Shown here: piece after piece, positions 1-11,099 of the stretch
Numbering within the stretch: position 1 is the first letter of the stretch
How the letters are laid out: each line of letters opens with the position of its first letter
Source of the DNA: Delphinus delphis
Lineage: Eukaryota; Chordata; Mammalia; Artiodactyla; Delphinidae
Reading direction: 5' to 3'
DNA: 64,000 nt
NCBI RefSeq assembly: GCF_949987515.2
Contig: NC_082683.1
Location: forward strand, 127,186,582-127,250,581
The notes under the pieces: generated by a model
Databases searched by the model: none
Told to the model about the DNA's origin: nothing
Seen by the model: the letters and a program-made list of their open reading frames with translations, nothing else
Translations under genes and position numbers: made by a program

Positions 1-385
1 CCCATTGACAGACGAATGGATAAAGAAGATGTGGTACATATATGCAATGGAATATTACTCAGCCATAAAAAGGAACGAAATTGGGTCATTTGTAGAGACG
101 TGGATGAATCTAGAGACTGTCATACAGAGTGAAGTAAGTCAGAAAGAGAAAAACAAATATATTAACGCATATATGTGGAACCTAGAACAATGGTACAGAT
201 GAACCGGTTTGCAGGGCAGAAATAGAGACACAGATGTAGAGAACAAACCTATGGACACCAATGGGGGAAAGCGGCTAGGGGGGTGGTGGTGGTGGTGTGA
301 TGAATTGGGAGATTGGGATTGACATGTATACACTTATATGTATAAAATGGATAACTAATAAGAACCTGCTGTATAATAAAATATA
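1..385 (+). mobile_element. LINE-1 3' end (truncated by window edge)
   Basis: The first 200 bases encode the end of L1 ORF2: residues KKMWYIYAMEYYSAIKRNEI, a hallmark of the ORF2 C-terminus, then a stop at about 200. A 3' UTR with a (GGT)n stretch and an A-rich end follow. The 5' part lies outside the window. The reading frame is only the tail of a reverse-transcriptase protein and is not a host gene. Confidence 0.85.
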
Positions 386-829
386 TAAAATAAAATTCAA
401 AAATTCACACACACACAAAAAAACCCTTCAATGCCTTCCCATTTCACATAATGCCCTTGACCAGTATTTTGGAATGTGTACATGGGGGAGGGAATCTGAC
501 ATTATGAAGGTAGAGGGTCCCTAAAGATAAATGAGTTTATGGGAACACTGTGGGGAGGACAAATCACACCCTCACAAGTTACAACCTGGGATTTTCTCAT
601 TTCCTCTCAAAACCCTCACATTTCCTCCTCCCTTCCCATTTTCCATGCCCAAGGGAACTTGAACTTCTCAGGGCAAAGCTAGCCAGAACTGTTGAGTCAG
701 TCCCAGTTCTTCTTCTTTCCCACCTCAATGAAAACCTGTGTCCCAGGCCAGAGTGCCTTCTATGAAAGCTCACCTGAGGCAGGATGTGTACAGAAGGATC
801 CCTTTACTATACAAGCACTAAGGAAGCAA
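386..829. other. No gene seen; unassigned sequence
   Basis: A short (CA)n stretch at about 405-415 follows the L1 tail. The rest is moderately pyrimidine-rich sequence that I could not assign to a repeat family or gene. Confidence 0.5.
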
Positions 830-1135
830 TAGAGCCCAGTGGTTAGGAGCACAGTCTTCAGAGACCCATAGGTCAGCACTGGAGTCTTGACTTAACCACT
901 TCCAAGCTGTTAATATATTTCTGAACCTCAGTTTCTCATCTGTAAAAGGATACAGGAGTACCTACTTGAGTTGCTATGATTTTTTTTTTTTCCACACTGC
1001 AGGTCATGTGGGATCTTAGTTCCCTGACCAGGGATCGAACCTGTGCCCGCTGCAGTGGAAGCGTGGAGTCCTAACCACTGGACCACCAGGGAATTCCCAG
1101 AGTTGCTGTGATAATTAAATGTGGCATCTGACAAT
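830..1135 (+). mobile_element. MIR SINE, split by a CHR-1 insertion
   Basis: The order of motifs matches a sense MIR: CAGTGGTTAGGAGCAC at the 5' side, then TTAACCACTTCC and CTCAGTTTCTCATCTGTAAAA. The element is interrupted at 981-1099 by a CHR-1 SINE and resumes with GATAATTAAATG. It is an ancient mammalian insertion. Confidence 0.75.
981..1099 (-). mobile_element. CHR-1-type tRNA-derived SINE
   Basis: The reverse complement starts GGGAATTCCCTGGTGGTCC, carries a B-box-like GGTTCGATCCC and ends in a poly(A) tail seen here as T(11). It is flanked by a 13-bp target-site duplication, GAGTTGCTATGAT at 968-980 and GAGTTGCTGTGAT at 1100-1112, with one difference. Confidence 0.9.
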
Positions 1136-1422
1136 AGTGATGGCTCAATATTAGTATTAAAACCTTAATTCTAGAAGCTAGAAGTAAACCTCCTTCCTCC
1201 CCTCTCCCATACAAGGGAGTGAGCACAAACCTCATATTATTCTATTAGTCATGAAAAAATGCTAGATACAAATTAGATATAAATATAACAATAACCATAA
1301 TTCCCTACTGTTCTAGTTTGTGACTTTGTAACAGTGTACTTTCTGCTGGGCCACAACAACCTGTGGAAACAGTGGGGAAGACAGGGTTTCTGCTGTCTCT
1401 ACCACTCCTACTCCCACTCTTT

Positions 1423-2119
1423 TCTTTTTTTTTCTTCTGTGCTCCGCCTTTTGTTTAACAAGGCCACTCTTTATTGGAGTATAACTGCTTTACAATGGTG
1501 TGTTAGTTTCTCCTGTATAACAAAGTGAATCAGCTATACATATACATATATCCCCATATCCCCTCCCTCTTGTGTCTCCCTCCCACCTTCCCTATCCCAC
1601 CTCTCTAGGTGGTCACAAAGCACCGAGCTGATCTCCCTGTGCTATGCTGCTGCTTCCCACTAGCTATCTATTTTATATTTGGTAGTGTATATAGGTCCAT
1701 GCCACTCTCTCACTTCGTCCCAGCTTACCCTTCCCCCTCCCCATGTCCTCAAGTCCATTCTTCAAGTCTGTGTCTTTATTCCTGTCCTGCCCCTAGGTTC
1801 TTCAGAACCTTTTTTTGTTTTTTTAGATTCCATATATATGTGTTAGCATACAGTATCTGTTTTTCTCTTTCTACTTACTTCACTCTGTGTGACAGACTCT
1901 AGGTCCATCCACCTCACTACAAATAACTCAATTTCATTCCTTTTTATGGCTGAGTAATATTCCATTGTATATATGTGCCACATCTTCTTTATCCATTCAT
2001 CCGATGATGGACACTAAGGTTGCTTCCATGTCCTGGCTATTGTAAATAGAGCTGCAATGAACACTGTGGTACACGACTCTTTTTGAATTATGGTTTTCTC
2101 AGGGTATATGCCCAGTAGT
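1423..2119 (-). mobile_element. 5'-truncated LINE-1 with possible 3' transduction
   Basis: This is a reverse-oriented cetartiodactyl L1 3' end. It contains the reverse complement of the ORF2 tail (TTTATGGCTGAGTAATATTC) and of the 3' UTR (CTAGGTGGTCACAAAG). The element ends in CAATAAAG on its own strand at about 1469-1476. About 33 nt of unrelated sequence (1435-1467) then separates this from a poly(A) at 1423-1434. A 13-14 bp target duplication flanks the whole (1409-1422 and 2120-2133), so the extra 33 nt was inserted with the L1. Confidence 0.85.
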
Positions 2120-2133
2120 TACCCCCCACTCTT

Positions 2134-3135
2134 CATTCAGTCCCTGAACCCTTCCTTCCACACTGGGAACGTCCAGCCTAGTCCAAGCCCCTTACTCTCT
2201 CTTGGAATCTTTAGGGGATGGTGGTAGCTCCCACCTTGTGTCCTCCCAAGACGGTCGTGCAGTTTCCCAGTCACTACAAATGGCCTCAACCTCCTGACTC
2301 CTGTGCATACACTTGGCTCCCTCCCCCATAGATCACCCGCTCCCCCCAGCCACTGCTTCACAGGAACCTGACACCCCCACCCAAGTAGATTTTCTGCTTC
2401 CTTCCCTTCTGTCTCCCTCATGTCACTAGTCATTTTCATCACTGCTGGTGACTGGCAGAGTGCTGGCCTTGCCTCCATTTTTCAGGCAGAGTCTAAGCCA
2501 TTTCTCAGAGTTCTTCTCAGGAGTCTCAGCCTGGACCAGCTGCAGAGAATCCACTTCCTTCCCTCTTCCTGAGGTCCCGGGAGACCCACAAGTCACTTTG
2601 GCCCTTCAAACAAAATGAATGACCTCATCACATTCTAAGTGCCTGATGCACATAAGCATAGACACCACCCATCTGGGCTTTCCGAAGCAGTGTTAAGCAA
2701 TAGTGTATAACCAAATGCAACTTATTCTTCACAGACTTTTTATATACATAAGTTCAAAATTAAAGAAAAATATTTTTGGTCAAAGTATCTATTTTGATTT
2801 TGGGTTCCATATCTAGAAGAAACCATGTTGATTTCTGAGTGTGGGGCATGAATCGGGAACTGGAGAAGAGGGAAACAAGGATAAATATGAAAGATTGTTG
2901 TCTATAACAGAGTATATTGGCATTCACACACTTACTGAGAACCTATTAGGTTCAAGAACATGCTAAGAGATGGTTGTGGATATTGTACTTTTGAATATGA
3001 GGCTCCCTGGCATCTGAGAACTCATAAAATAATAAAGAAGACAGGTTACACAAATATCTGTAGTATACAGCTGGCCATGAGAAGTGCTACAATTATGCCA
3101 ATTTTTGTGAGTGATTAGAGAGGAAAGGGTTCCAA
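2134..3135. other. No gene seen; mostly unassigned
   Basis: A C-rich stretch at 2134-2600 leaves a 113-codon reverse frame open (2137-2478). It has no recognisable motif and low-complexity bias, so I do not call it. The stretch from about 2920 to 3120 may be a decayed ancient SINE or LINE piece. The rest is AT-rich single-copy sequence. Confidence 0.5.
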
Positions 3136-3139
3136 TTCA

Positions 3140-3690
3140 TTCTCCACACCGTCATGAAAATGAACTTTTTAAAATGGAAATTTCATCATGTCATTTTCTG
3201 GCTTTAAAAATCTCCAGTGACTCACCAAAACCCTGACAAAAAAGAACAGATTTGGCTTACAGTGTGTCTGTCTCATCTCCAAACTCTTTTAGCCGTCAGC
3301 CATATCAAACCCATCGTTCTCAACTACTTACAAACATGCCAATTCTTTGAAGCCTCTAGGCCTTTGCACTTTCATTTTGCTCACGGTCTCCATTTCCTCT
3401 TCTTCCTCAACTACCAGCATCTCCACTCTACCCAGCTTGGCCTAAATACAAATCATCTCTTGAGTCCAAATGAAGACCTGGTCAGGAAGTGTTCCTTGAT
3501 CTTCTCAAACAGGGTTAAGTGCCCTTCCCGTGCACTCCCGCACGCACGCTCCACTAGATGTTCACTTATCATACTCTTACACTAAACTTTTTACGTACAC
3601 AAAGACCATGATCCTGTCTTATTCATCTCTATGTCCTAAGTATCTTACCTTGCCTAGAACATAGTTATTCAATAATCACCTGTCAGAAAG
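3140..3690 (+). mobile_element. LINE-2 (L2) 3' fragment
   Basis: The sequence follows the L2 3' region in order: TCATGTCATTTTCTGGCTT, CTCCAGTGACTCACC, AGGCCTTTGCACTTTC, then CTTGATCTTCTCAAAC and the terminal CCTAGAACATAGTTATTCAATAA. The 122-codon frame at 3217-3585 is L2 sequence read by chance, not a host gene. Confidence 0.7.
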
Positions 3691-5070
3691 CTGAGTATGG
3701 AAATTCTTCATGATGAAATTCACTTAGCAGGCTTCAGCCCGCATCAGCCTAAAATTTCTAAGAAGTGAGGCGCACAACTAACCATCTCAGGCCTTTAAAT
3801 GCACAAGGCTCAGCATCCAGACCTCACCTCTGAACTTGAGACTCAGGGACTATGTAACTCAGAGTTGCATGGAGCGACTCTACAGTTGTTCAATCATACT
3901 AGGCATCAAACAGTTGGCTAAATTGGCTGGTTACCAAAATAGAGTCCCCCCAATACCCTCATTCCCATATTGCTCCACTGCTTCTTTTGCTACTATTCCT
4001 GTAGCCTCGCTGTACCCTAACTCATAGAATGCTTCCTCAATCCCTTAGTCATAATTAAGACCTGACTCTGGTCCAAGACCACTAATTTCCTGCTGCCTAG
4101 CTGAGGTGGTTGACCATTTTCCCACCCTACGTACCTAAAGGTGGGTAAGTGAGGTTAATGTCTTCCTTACTCCCAATCGCACTTTCAGGCCTTCACTGTC
4201 CTTGAAGTATCACTGGTCCTGTGACAGTTGTTCTGTCTCTGACATCTACTTACTTTACATGCTCACATTCTTGAAATGCCTGGTAAATTGGCACCATCTT
4301 GGAAGGCCTACATGTCCATTTGGATAATCCTTCTAATATTCTAGTTTTGTAGCATCTTGATACCTCAATAATGACTGTTTTTACTTCATCCAGGTTTCCA
4401 TCCTTGTGATCATACCTGGACCTTGTTACCACCTGGAATTGTTCCATTGATTAGATTTTTAGCTATAATAATTCACTCTCTGACTGTGGACTCTCATCTT
4501 TTAAGCACCATTGTTTCTGACTCTCACTAGACAGCCCTACCTTTTGACCTTTCATTTCTCTCAATCAGCCTTTTCCCCTTCTGAACCCAGGATACTCATG
4601 TAATTGATCATATGCACAATTCTTTCATGAAATCATCAATTCCAAGGCACACCTATCTTTACATTCTGGATTATCTTCTATGCCTATGATTATCTTCTTT
4701 GCTACAACATTGGGACAATAGGCAAAACTGGATAGAATAATACACATTATACAGATGGAACCACTGTAAAAATTAATGAAAAGGCCCCTCAGCTGGGCCT
4801 TTTGTGATTTCTCTTATTTCCCCTTAAATATTATTCTAAACCTTAGCAAACTTTATCAATTCTCCTTTCCCCTCACTTCCAGCAAGTGATGTTTATCAGA
4901 TTCCAACCAATTGACACATCTACAGTTTTACCTAGATTCATTCTAATCCTCACTAACTTCCTTCCAATTTCAGAAGATGAGATATCCTTTCTTAACTGCA
5001 TTCCCTCTTGCCTCAGGCAGAATGCTACCTCTTTCCTATATTACCAACCTCTTTATCACAGCTGACTCCT

Positions 5071-5395
5071 GGCCAGGGCAGAGGACAACAAACTTTTTCT
5101 GTAAAGGACTAGATAGTAAATATTCTAGGTTTTGCAGGCCATATGGTCTCTGTCACAACTACTCAACTCTGCTCTTGTAGCACGAAAGCAACCATGGACA
5201 ATACAAAATGAAAAAGCAGGGCTGTGTTCCAATAAAACTTTATTTATGGACAATGAAATTTGAATTTCACATGAAATATTATTCTTCTTTGGATTTTTTT
5301 CAACCATTTAAAAATGTAAAAACCACTGTTAGCTCATGCAAGATACAAAAAACAGGAGGTAGGCCATATTTTGCCAACCTCTGCCTTAGCCTATA
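5071..5395 (+). mobile_element. hAT-Charlie-type non-autonomous DNA element
   Basis: It contains motifs of a widespread mammalian MITE: AACAAACTTTTTCTGTAAAG, GCAGGCCATATGGTCTCTGT, CTGTGTTCCAATAAAACTTT and the closing GGCCATATTTTGCCAACC. I am confident of the family type from memory of the consensus but not of the exact subfamily name. Confidence 0.6.
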
Positions 5396-5399
5396 TATA

Positions 5400-5580
5400 A
5401 CAGTGGTTCTTAGAGTGCGGGCAGAACAGCATGAGCATCTCATGGGAATTTGTTAAAAATGCAAATTTTCCTGCTCCACCCCAGACCTACTGATCAGAAA
5501 CTGTGAGTACAACCTGCAATCTGTGGTTTAACAAGCCCTCCAGGTGATTCTGATATACAGTCAAGTTTGAGAACTACTAA
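5400..5580 (+). mobile_element. MER5A-like hAT-Charlie MITE
   Basis: It starts with the terminal repeat CAGTGGTTCTTAGAGTG and ends TTTGAGAACTACTA, its inverted partner. In between it has CACCCCAGACCTACTGATCAG and CCAGGTGATTCTGAT, which are characteristic of MER5A. It sits directly beside another hAT-type element at 5071-5395. Confidence 0.75.
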
Positions 5581-5740
5581 CCTCTAAACAAACTCTCTGT
5601 TTATATAAACAAGTCTCTCCCTCCAAAAAAAAAGTTCCCTGACTCTGCACCTCAAGCTCTTTTTCTCCTCTTTTCATCCAAAATTCCAAAGTGATCTGTC
5701 AATCCTTGTCGTCTCCATTTTCTCATACATTTATAAAATG

Positions 5741-6238
5741 AGGGTAAGAATACCACCGAGTAGTTGTAAGAACTACTGAAGATTATTGTTAGAGGTCATT
5801 CCACATTTCCACGGTGGGGGAAGGTGGGGAGGATTTCAACTTCACATCCCAGGAGAGAGAAGTATGGAAGGAACATCGCCTATGTTCCCAAACCCCCTCA
5901 CTCACTCCTCCACGTGGAAGAAGAGAGTAAACTTACAGGTGAATCTGGGAGAGGGAATGGAGCCTGCTCTGCTCACATGGCCAGGTGGAACCTATATATC
6001 TCCTTTCTGCAAAGTCCAAAAAGGCATCTCCACAGGCGAGCACAGCCCTGGAGAACAAAGCTTGGTGACTGGAAGATACCCTGTGGGAACTAGAATAAGA
6101 CACACCTTCTCCAGGTGGACAGAGCCCAGGACAGGGTCCCGAGGGCCACCCCCAAGCTCTGTTTGTTCAGCTCCTGATGGATTCATTCTTTTCAGTCTCT
6201 AAGTTATCAAGATCTGTTGATTCTTTAAGCCTCTATAA
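5741..6238. other. No gene seen; unassigned, possibly an old LTR
   Basis: Two overlapping plus-strand frames of 138 and 89 codons are open here but match nothing I recognise. CCTATATATC at about 5992 and nearby pyrimidine tracts would fit a decayed LTR, but I cannot define ends. I leave it unassigned. Confidence 0.35.
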
Positions 6239-6250
6239 ATATCCCCTCAG

Positions 6251-6440
6251 GGCTTCCCTGGTGGCTCAATGGTTGAGGTTCGCCTGCCGATGCAGGAGAC
6301 ACGGGTTTGTGCCCCCGTCCAGGAGGATCCCGCATGCCGTGGAGCGGCTGGGCCCGTGAGCCATGGCCGCTGAGCCTGCGCGTCCGGAGCCTGTGCTCCA
6401 CAGCGGGAGAGGCCACAGCGGTGAGAGGCCCACATACCGC

Positions 6441-6498
<58 letters not shown>
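6251..6498 (+). mobile_element. CHR-2-type SINE with (TA)n tail
   Basis: It starts GGCTTCCCTGGTGGCTCAAT and carries the CHR-2 diagnostic body (GAGCCATGGCCGCTGAGCCT, GTCCGGAGCCTGTGCTCC). The tail is poly(A) followed by (TA)n. The target duplication ATATCCCCTCAG at 6239-6250 and 6499-6510 is exact, so the (TA)n tract belongs to the SINE tail and the insertion is young. Confidence 0.95.
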
Positions 6499-6499
<1 letters not shown>

Positions 6500-6500
6500 T
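6457..6500. repeat. (TA)n microsatellite in SINE tail
   Basis: About 20 TA units directly follow the SINE poly(A). The Ile-Tyr repeat frames on both strands here are artefacts of this microsatellite. Confidence 0.95.
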
Positions 6501-6510
6501 ATCCCCTCAG

Positions 6511-7835
6511 ACTCAATGAAATCAGACAATCTTGATAGAAATTTTTAAATGGTCATAGGTGGCCAGTGGGGCCCTGTACTTGCCCAGGACTGCCAGGACA
6601 ACTTTCCCTATTCTTTCTATCTGCTGACCAACATCACAAGGGAAAAAGTGTTATGGGGTGTGTTGTTCTAAAACATAGGTGTTTAAATTTCCATCTTTCC
6701 TGGCTCCTAAGACCAGAAATGCAATATTTAACGCAGACAACAATCTTGCCTCCATCTTTGCTTTTGGAAAGAATTCTGCTTTTAAAAAAACAAGAACACA
6801 CAAAGAATGTGCCAAGTCTGAGCTTTATTTAAAGTGCTGGTGAAGTGTCAGAGGAAGTAAGAGGATCATGGAAGTCCTCCCACATCAGTGAGAAATAAGT
6901 AGCATTTTTATAGGTGGATAAGGAGGGAAAGAAATCCTAAGTGAGGGAACAGTATGAGAAAAGTGAAAAAAGTGTGGAGTGCCTGGAGCATAGAAGAATT
7001 GAGAGTTAGCACAAAAGGTAGGCCTGAAATTCTGGCAAATTCTTGATATTTATATGCCATGCTAAGCCCCTTCAGGGCTAAAGCTATTTAACTCATCCCT
7101 TTTCTTTAACAGTTCTAATAGAGTGCTTTGCGCATAGCAGCAGATTATTAAATATTTGTTACATGAAAAAGCAAATGTGTGAAATTACATTTACTCACGC
7201 TTAGCTGAGTCAGGTGGCCTAACAAAGTATGAGGAGTCCCAGAAGATGGAGCAAGCTGAGAGTCAAGCTAGGAAATTTGCATATGAGTTATCCGATGAAC
7301 TCATCAAATGAGTCAGAAACCATTTTCCCAATGTTCCTGTACAGTCAGATGGCAAAGGCAAACCTTATTTGCTTCCAATAGCTTTAAAAACAAACAAACA
7401 AACAAACAGTTATTGCAAAAATAAAGCATGTTCATTTTCAAAAATTTGGGACATACCCAAAAATATATAATAAAGACAATTTAAATCCCTGTAATCTCAC
7501 CAACTAATGATGTAATCTTTTAGCAAGAACATTTTCTCATGTCATTAAAGATTCTTTGGAAGTATGGCTTTCATTAATATAATTTTCTATTAATGCACAC
7601 ATCAAAATATTTTCAATTTATTTAACCATTCCTCTATTATGGAACATGTAGTCTTCAAATATTTATTGCACTTGTGTAAATATATCTTTAAATACATCTC
7701 TAATGATTTCCATACCCAAGAGTCCTAAAAATAGTCTTACAAACCTTATTAAAGCATAAGAGAAGGCCAGAAAAGAAAGAATATCACATTCATGCTGAAT
7801 AGTTTACCAGTAAAAATGTATAGTTTCTTCTAAAA
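6511..7835. other. No gene seen; AT-rich sequence
   Basis: AT-rich DNA without a recognised gene. It includes a (CAAA)n tract at about 7389-7408. The part from about 7420 onward is probably LINE-derived but too decayed to place. Confidence 0.5.
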
Positions 7836-8746
7836 GTAACATATACATTTAACATATTTTCAGTCAAAATTTCCAGCACAATTTTGAAAGGAATGTGACA
7901 AATTGATTCTAAAAAAGTATAAAGGAAAAAAAAGTACAAAGAATAGCTAAGGCACAGGTAGTTAAGGCAATTTTGAAAAAGAACAAAGATGGAGGACTTT
8001 TCTTACCAGATATTAAGACATACCACAAAGCTACAGCAACAAAAATAAGTTAATATTGGCATAAGAATAGACAAATGAATCAATGGAATAAAATAGGAAT
8101 CCAGAAACAGACCCACATGTATATGGAAACTTTCTATATGATAGAAGTGATATCTCTAATCAACAAAGATAGATTATTTAGGAAATGATGCTAGGAGAGC
8201 TGACTCACTACATGGAGAAAAATACAGTTGGATTCCTACCTCATACTACCTAGAAATGCTAACTGTAGTAGATTTTAGATACTTTAATCTGAAATGGAAT
8301 CCAATAAAGATCAGAAAGTATAGAAAAATATTTTTCTGACCTTGAAATTAAGAAGGAATTAGTAAGGAAAGCCTAAAAACCACAAATCATCAGGGATGGG
8401 GGAGAATTTGTGGATTTCAGTATATTAAAAAAAGGATTTCTTTTCAAAGGAGGACATCATAGACAAAGTTAACAAATGACAGCCTAGAAGAATATATTTG
8501 CCACCTCTAAAACTCAAGGAATTAGTATGTAGAATATACAGAGAACTTCTGTATATCAACAAGAAGCAGGAAATTCAATAGAAAATTGGACAAGGAATTA
8601 AAATAGGCAAATCACAGAGGGAGGAATCTGAGTGTCTAAAAAATCTATGAAAAGATGCTCAAACTCTCTATTAATCCAATAATGCAAGTTAAAATAACGA
8701 AATAGCACTTTATAAAAATTTTAAAGTTTCATATCAAGATTGATAA

Positions 8747-8957
8747 GGGGCTTCCCTGGTGGCGCAGTGGTTGAGAGTCTGCCTGCCGATGCAGGGGACA
8801 CGGGTTCGTGCCCCGGTCTGGGAAGATCCCACATGCCGCGGAGCAGCTAGGCCCGTGAGCCATGGCCGCTGAGCCTGCGCGTCCGGAGCCTGTGCTCCGC
8901 AACGGGAGAGGCCACAACAGTGAGAGGCCCGCGTACCGCAAAAAAAAAAAAAAAAAA
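8747..8957 (+). mobile_element. CHR-2-type SINE
   Basis: A complete CHR-2 copy: GGGCTTCCCTGGTGGCGCAG at the start, CATGGCCGCTGAGCCTGCGC in the body, and a 17-base poly(A). The right flank AAGAATTGGTGAG is a diverged copy of the left flank AGATTGATAAG, giving the target duplication. It abuts a second SINE. Confidence 0.95.
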
Positions 8958-8971
8958 GAATTGGTGAGAAT

Positions 8972-9318
8972 GGGACTTCCTGGTGGTGCAGTGGTTAAGA
9001 ATCCGCCTGTCAATGTAGGGGACACGGGTTCAAGCCCTGGTCCGGGAAGATCCCACATGCCGCGGAGCAACTAAGCCCATGCACCACAACTACTGAGCCT
9101 GTGCTCTAGAATCCATGAGACACAACTACTGAGCCCGCGTGCCACAGCTACTAAAGCCCACGTGCCCAGAGCCTGTGCTGTGCAACAAGACAAGCCACTG
9201 CAATGAGAAACCAGCACACTGAAACGAAGAGTAGCCCCCGCTCGCCTCAACTAGAGAAAGCCCGCACAACAAAGACCCAACGCAGCCAAAAATAAATAAA
9301 TTTATTAAAAAAAAAAAA
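8972..9318 (+). mobile_element. Long CHR-family SINE
   Basis: It starts GGGACTTCCTGGTGGTGCAG and carries B-box-like GGTTCAAGCCC. It has the extended body of the long form (CCACAACTACTGAGCC, AAGCCACTGCAATGAGAA, GAGTAGCCCCCGCTCGCC) and an A-rich tail. Flanks AGAATTGGTGAGAATG and AGAATTGATAAGAATG are its target duplication. Confidence 0.93.
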
Positions 9319-9907
9319 GAATTGATAAGAATGTGGGGGAAGGTTACTCTCACATGCTATTGGTCTGCAACTATTAACTGAGGCAGCCACACTGGAGAGT
9401 GAATTACCAGTAGTTATACAGTTAAGTATGTCCCAGCATTCACACTCCTAGGAAGATACCCCACAGGAACATGCATGCAGGTCTTTAAGTGGGAATCTGT
9501 AAGAGGATGTGCATCTCTGCATTGTTTGCAACATCAGGGAGTTAGAAGCCGCCTGGGGGCTAGTAGACAGGGATATAACTGTCAGCTGTGCTGTATGGCA
9601 GCAGTCAGAATTAATGAACAAGATATACATTTAGATCTACGGTTAGCACTTAAGACATAGTATCAACTGGGAAAAATGTAAGAAACAAAATAAAATGGAT
9701 AGAACTGTAACAACGTAAATTTAAAACACTCTAAATAATATTTAAGTCTCAAGCATACTGGTGGATGCCTATGAGAGATAATAGAAGTAATGAGAATGGG
9801 GAGCAGAAATGAGGAGAAGAGAAGGCCTGGTGTAGACCTAAGATAACAGAGTGTGATTGATGCTATTCTTTCAGTTGTTCAGGGAAAAAAACAAAGAAAC
9901 TTGGAAC

Positions 9908-10240
9908 TGTTAAAATAATCAAACAAAAAGGCCATTAGACTGAGGTGGCTCCAGTGTCCGCATAGCCTAGGTAAGCAAACCTAAACCAGAGTCAATCCTG
10001 TGAATGCCTCAAGGTTAAGAAGAACAACAAATCACAAACAGCCAGCTAGGCTTTCCCAAATAACGCATCCCTTAAGTTAAAGCCATTCAAATAATATCCT
10101 TGCTTCGCTTCCTTGTTTCCTCTATAAAAGCTTTGCCCCTAGTTCCTGCCAGTGGAGTGCTCTTAACCACTTCCAGTTTGGCACTGCCTGATTAAAATCA
10201 ATGTCTGCTCAGATAAATATAAATATTTTAATATGCCACA
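9908..10240 (+). mobile_element. Possible solo LTR remnant
   Basis: It starts TGTTAAAATAATC, has a TATA-like CTATAAAAGC at about 10123-10132, and a downstream GCCTGATTAAAATC. The spacing resembles U3-R of an old ERV LTR. No clear CA end or target duplication is visible, so this stays tentative. Confidence 0.35.
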
Positions 10241-10384
10241 GTTTATCTTTTAACAGAACTAGCCCTGATTTCTTTCTTTCTCTCACACCCTCACATTCCT
10301 TTCTCTCACACCCCCACATTCTGCCACATAAATCCTTTATCTTCCAAATATATGCAGAATTCAATCATTTGTCATTCTTTCCAT

Positions 10385-10885
10385 CAATATCACCCTGGGC
10401 TTAGTCGCCATCACCTCTGGCCTACTTTTGGCAACAGTCTCTTAACCAGTTTCTTTGCTTTTGCGTCTGCCAGCCTTTGGTCTATTTTCACTACAGCAAC
10501 CAGAATGATCCAATTAAACAAGTCAGATCACATCAATTTCTGCTCTAGGTCTTCCGGTTTTCTGTCTCACTCAGAGTAAAAAAAAAGCAAAGTCCTAATG
10601 ACCCACAAGGTCACATGAGCTGGACTCGGCCCCACTCACACACACCTGCCTCTCTGGCCTTATCTCTTAATCTCTCCCCTTGGCCACTCCCTCATGCCAC
10701 ACTAGCCTCCTGCTATTCTAGAACATACCAAGCACACCCATTATTTAGGGCCTTTGCAGGTAGGTGTTTATACTGCTTCCTGGAATGCTCTTTCCTTAGA
10801 GTTACAAACAGCTCATACTTTCACCTCTTTCAGATCTTTGTTTAGAAGTCTTAGTGAGACCTTCTCCAACAACACTATTTAAAAT
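10385..10885 (+). mobile_element. LINE-2 3' fragment
   Basis: It follows L2 order: AGAATGATCCAATTAAACAA, GTCAGATCACATCAATTTCT, ATGACCCACAAGGTCACATG, CTCCTGCTATTCTAGAACAT, TTTAGGGCCTTTGCAGG and CTTCCTGGAATGCTCTTTCC. Upstream, at about 10277-10322, a 22-bp TTTCTCTCACACCC-type unit is repeated twice. Confidence 0.8.
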
Positions 10886-10889
10886 TGCA

Positions 10890-11085
10890 ACCCTCAAGTG
10901 GACAAAAGATCTGAACAAAGTGGGCAAAAGATCTGAACAGATACCTTTCCAAAGAAGATATGCCAATGGCAAGTAAGTACATGAAAAGATGCTCAACATC
11001 ATGTCATTAAGGAAATGCAAATTAAAACAATGAGATAGCATGACACACCTAGAATGGCTAAAATCCTAAAAAATGTTTATTGTAT
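10890..11085 (+). mobile_element. LINE-1 ORF2 fragment
   Basis: It contains AGATACCTTTCCAAAGAAGA, TGAAAAGATGCTCAACATCA and GGAAATGCAAATTAAAACAA, all conserved L1 ORF2 stretches. A 22-bp unit containing CAAAAGATCTGAACA is tandemly duplicated at 10897-10940. Confidence 0.8.
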
Positions 11086-11099
11086 AAACATTTATACAA

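Larger units (their letters stand above)
4180..5740 (+). mobile_element. Probable decayed LINE-2, interrupted by two MITEs
   Basis: Pyrimidine-rich sequence with L2-like pieces: CTTGCCTCAGGC before 5040, and AAAGTGATCTGTCAATCC followed by GTCTCCATTTTCTCATAC at about 5690-5730, which resembles the region upstream of the L2 RT domain. It is split at about 5071-5580 by two hAT-type elements. Similarity is patchy, so the call is tentative. Confidence 0.4.
7840..9720 (+). mobile_element. Old LINE-1 (L1M) ORF2 3' portion, split by two SINEs
   Basis: Plus-strand sequence follows L1 ORF2 order: AAAGATGGAGGACTTTTCTT, CTACAGCAACAAAAATAAG, AGACCCACATGTATATGGA, GAAAAGATGCTCAAACTCTC, then after the SINEs ACTCTCACATGCTATTGG and CACTCCTAGGAAGATACCCC. 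The frame is broken by many stops and indels. Two SINEs occupy 8747-9318. Confidence 0.8.

Noticed and set aside
5786..6202. 138-codon plus-strand frame
   Set aside because: No recognisable motif, an overlapping frame on the same strand, and composition like a decayed repeat.
6225..6548. Several overlapping frames with long Ile-Tyr repeats on both strands
   Set aside because: They arise from the (TA)n tail of a CHR-2 SINE and the SINE body.
8805..8815. tRNA gene candidate based on B-box GGTTCGTGCCC and A-box-like 5' end
   Set aside because: The tRNA-like segments throughout are SINE heads. They lack a cloverleaf with proper anticodon and acceptor stems and are followed by SINE bodies and poly(A).
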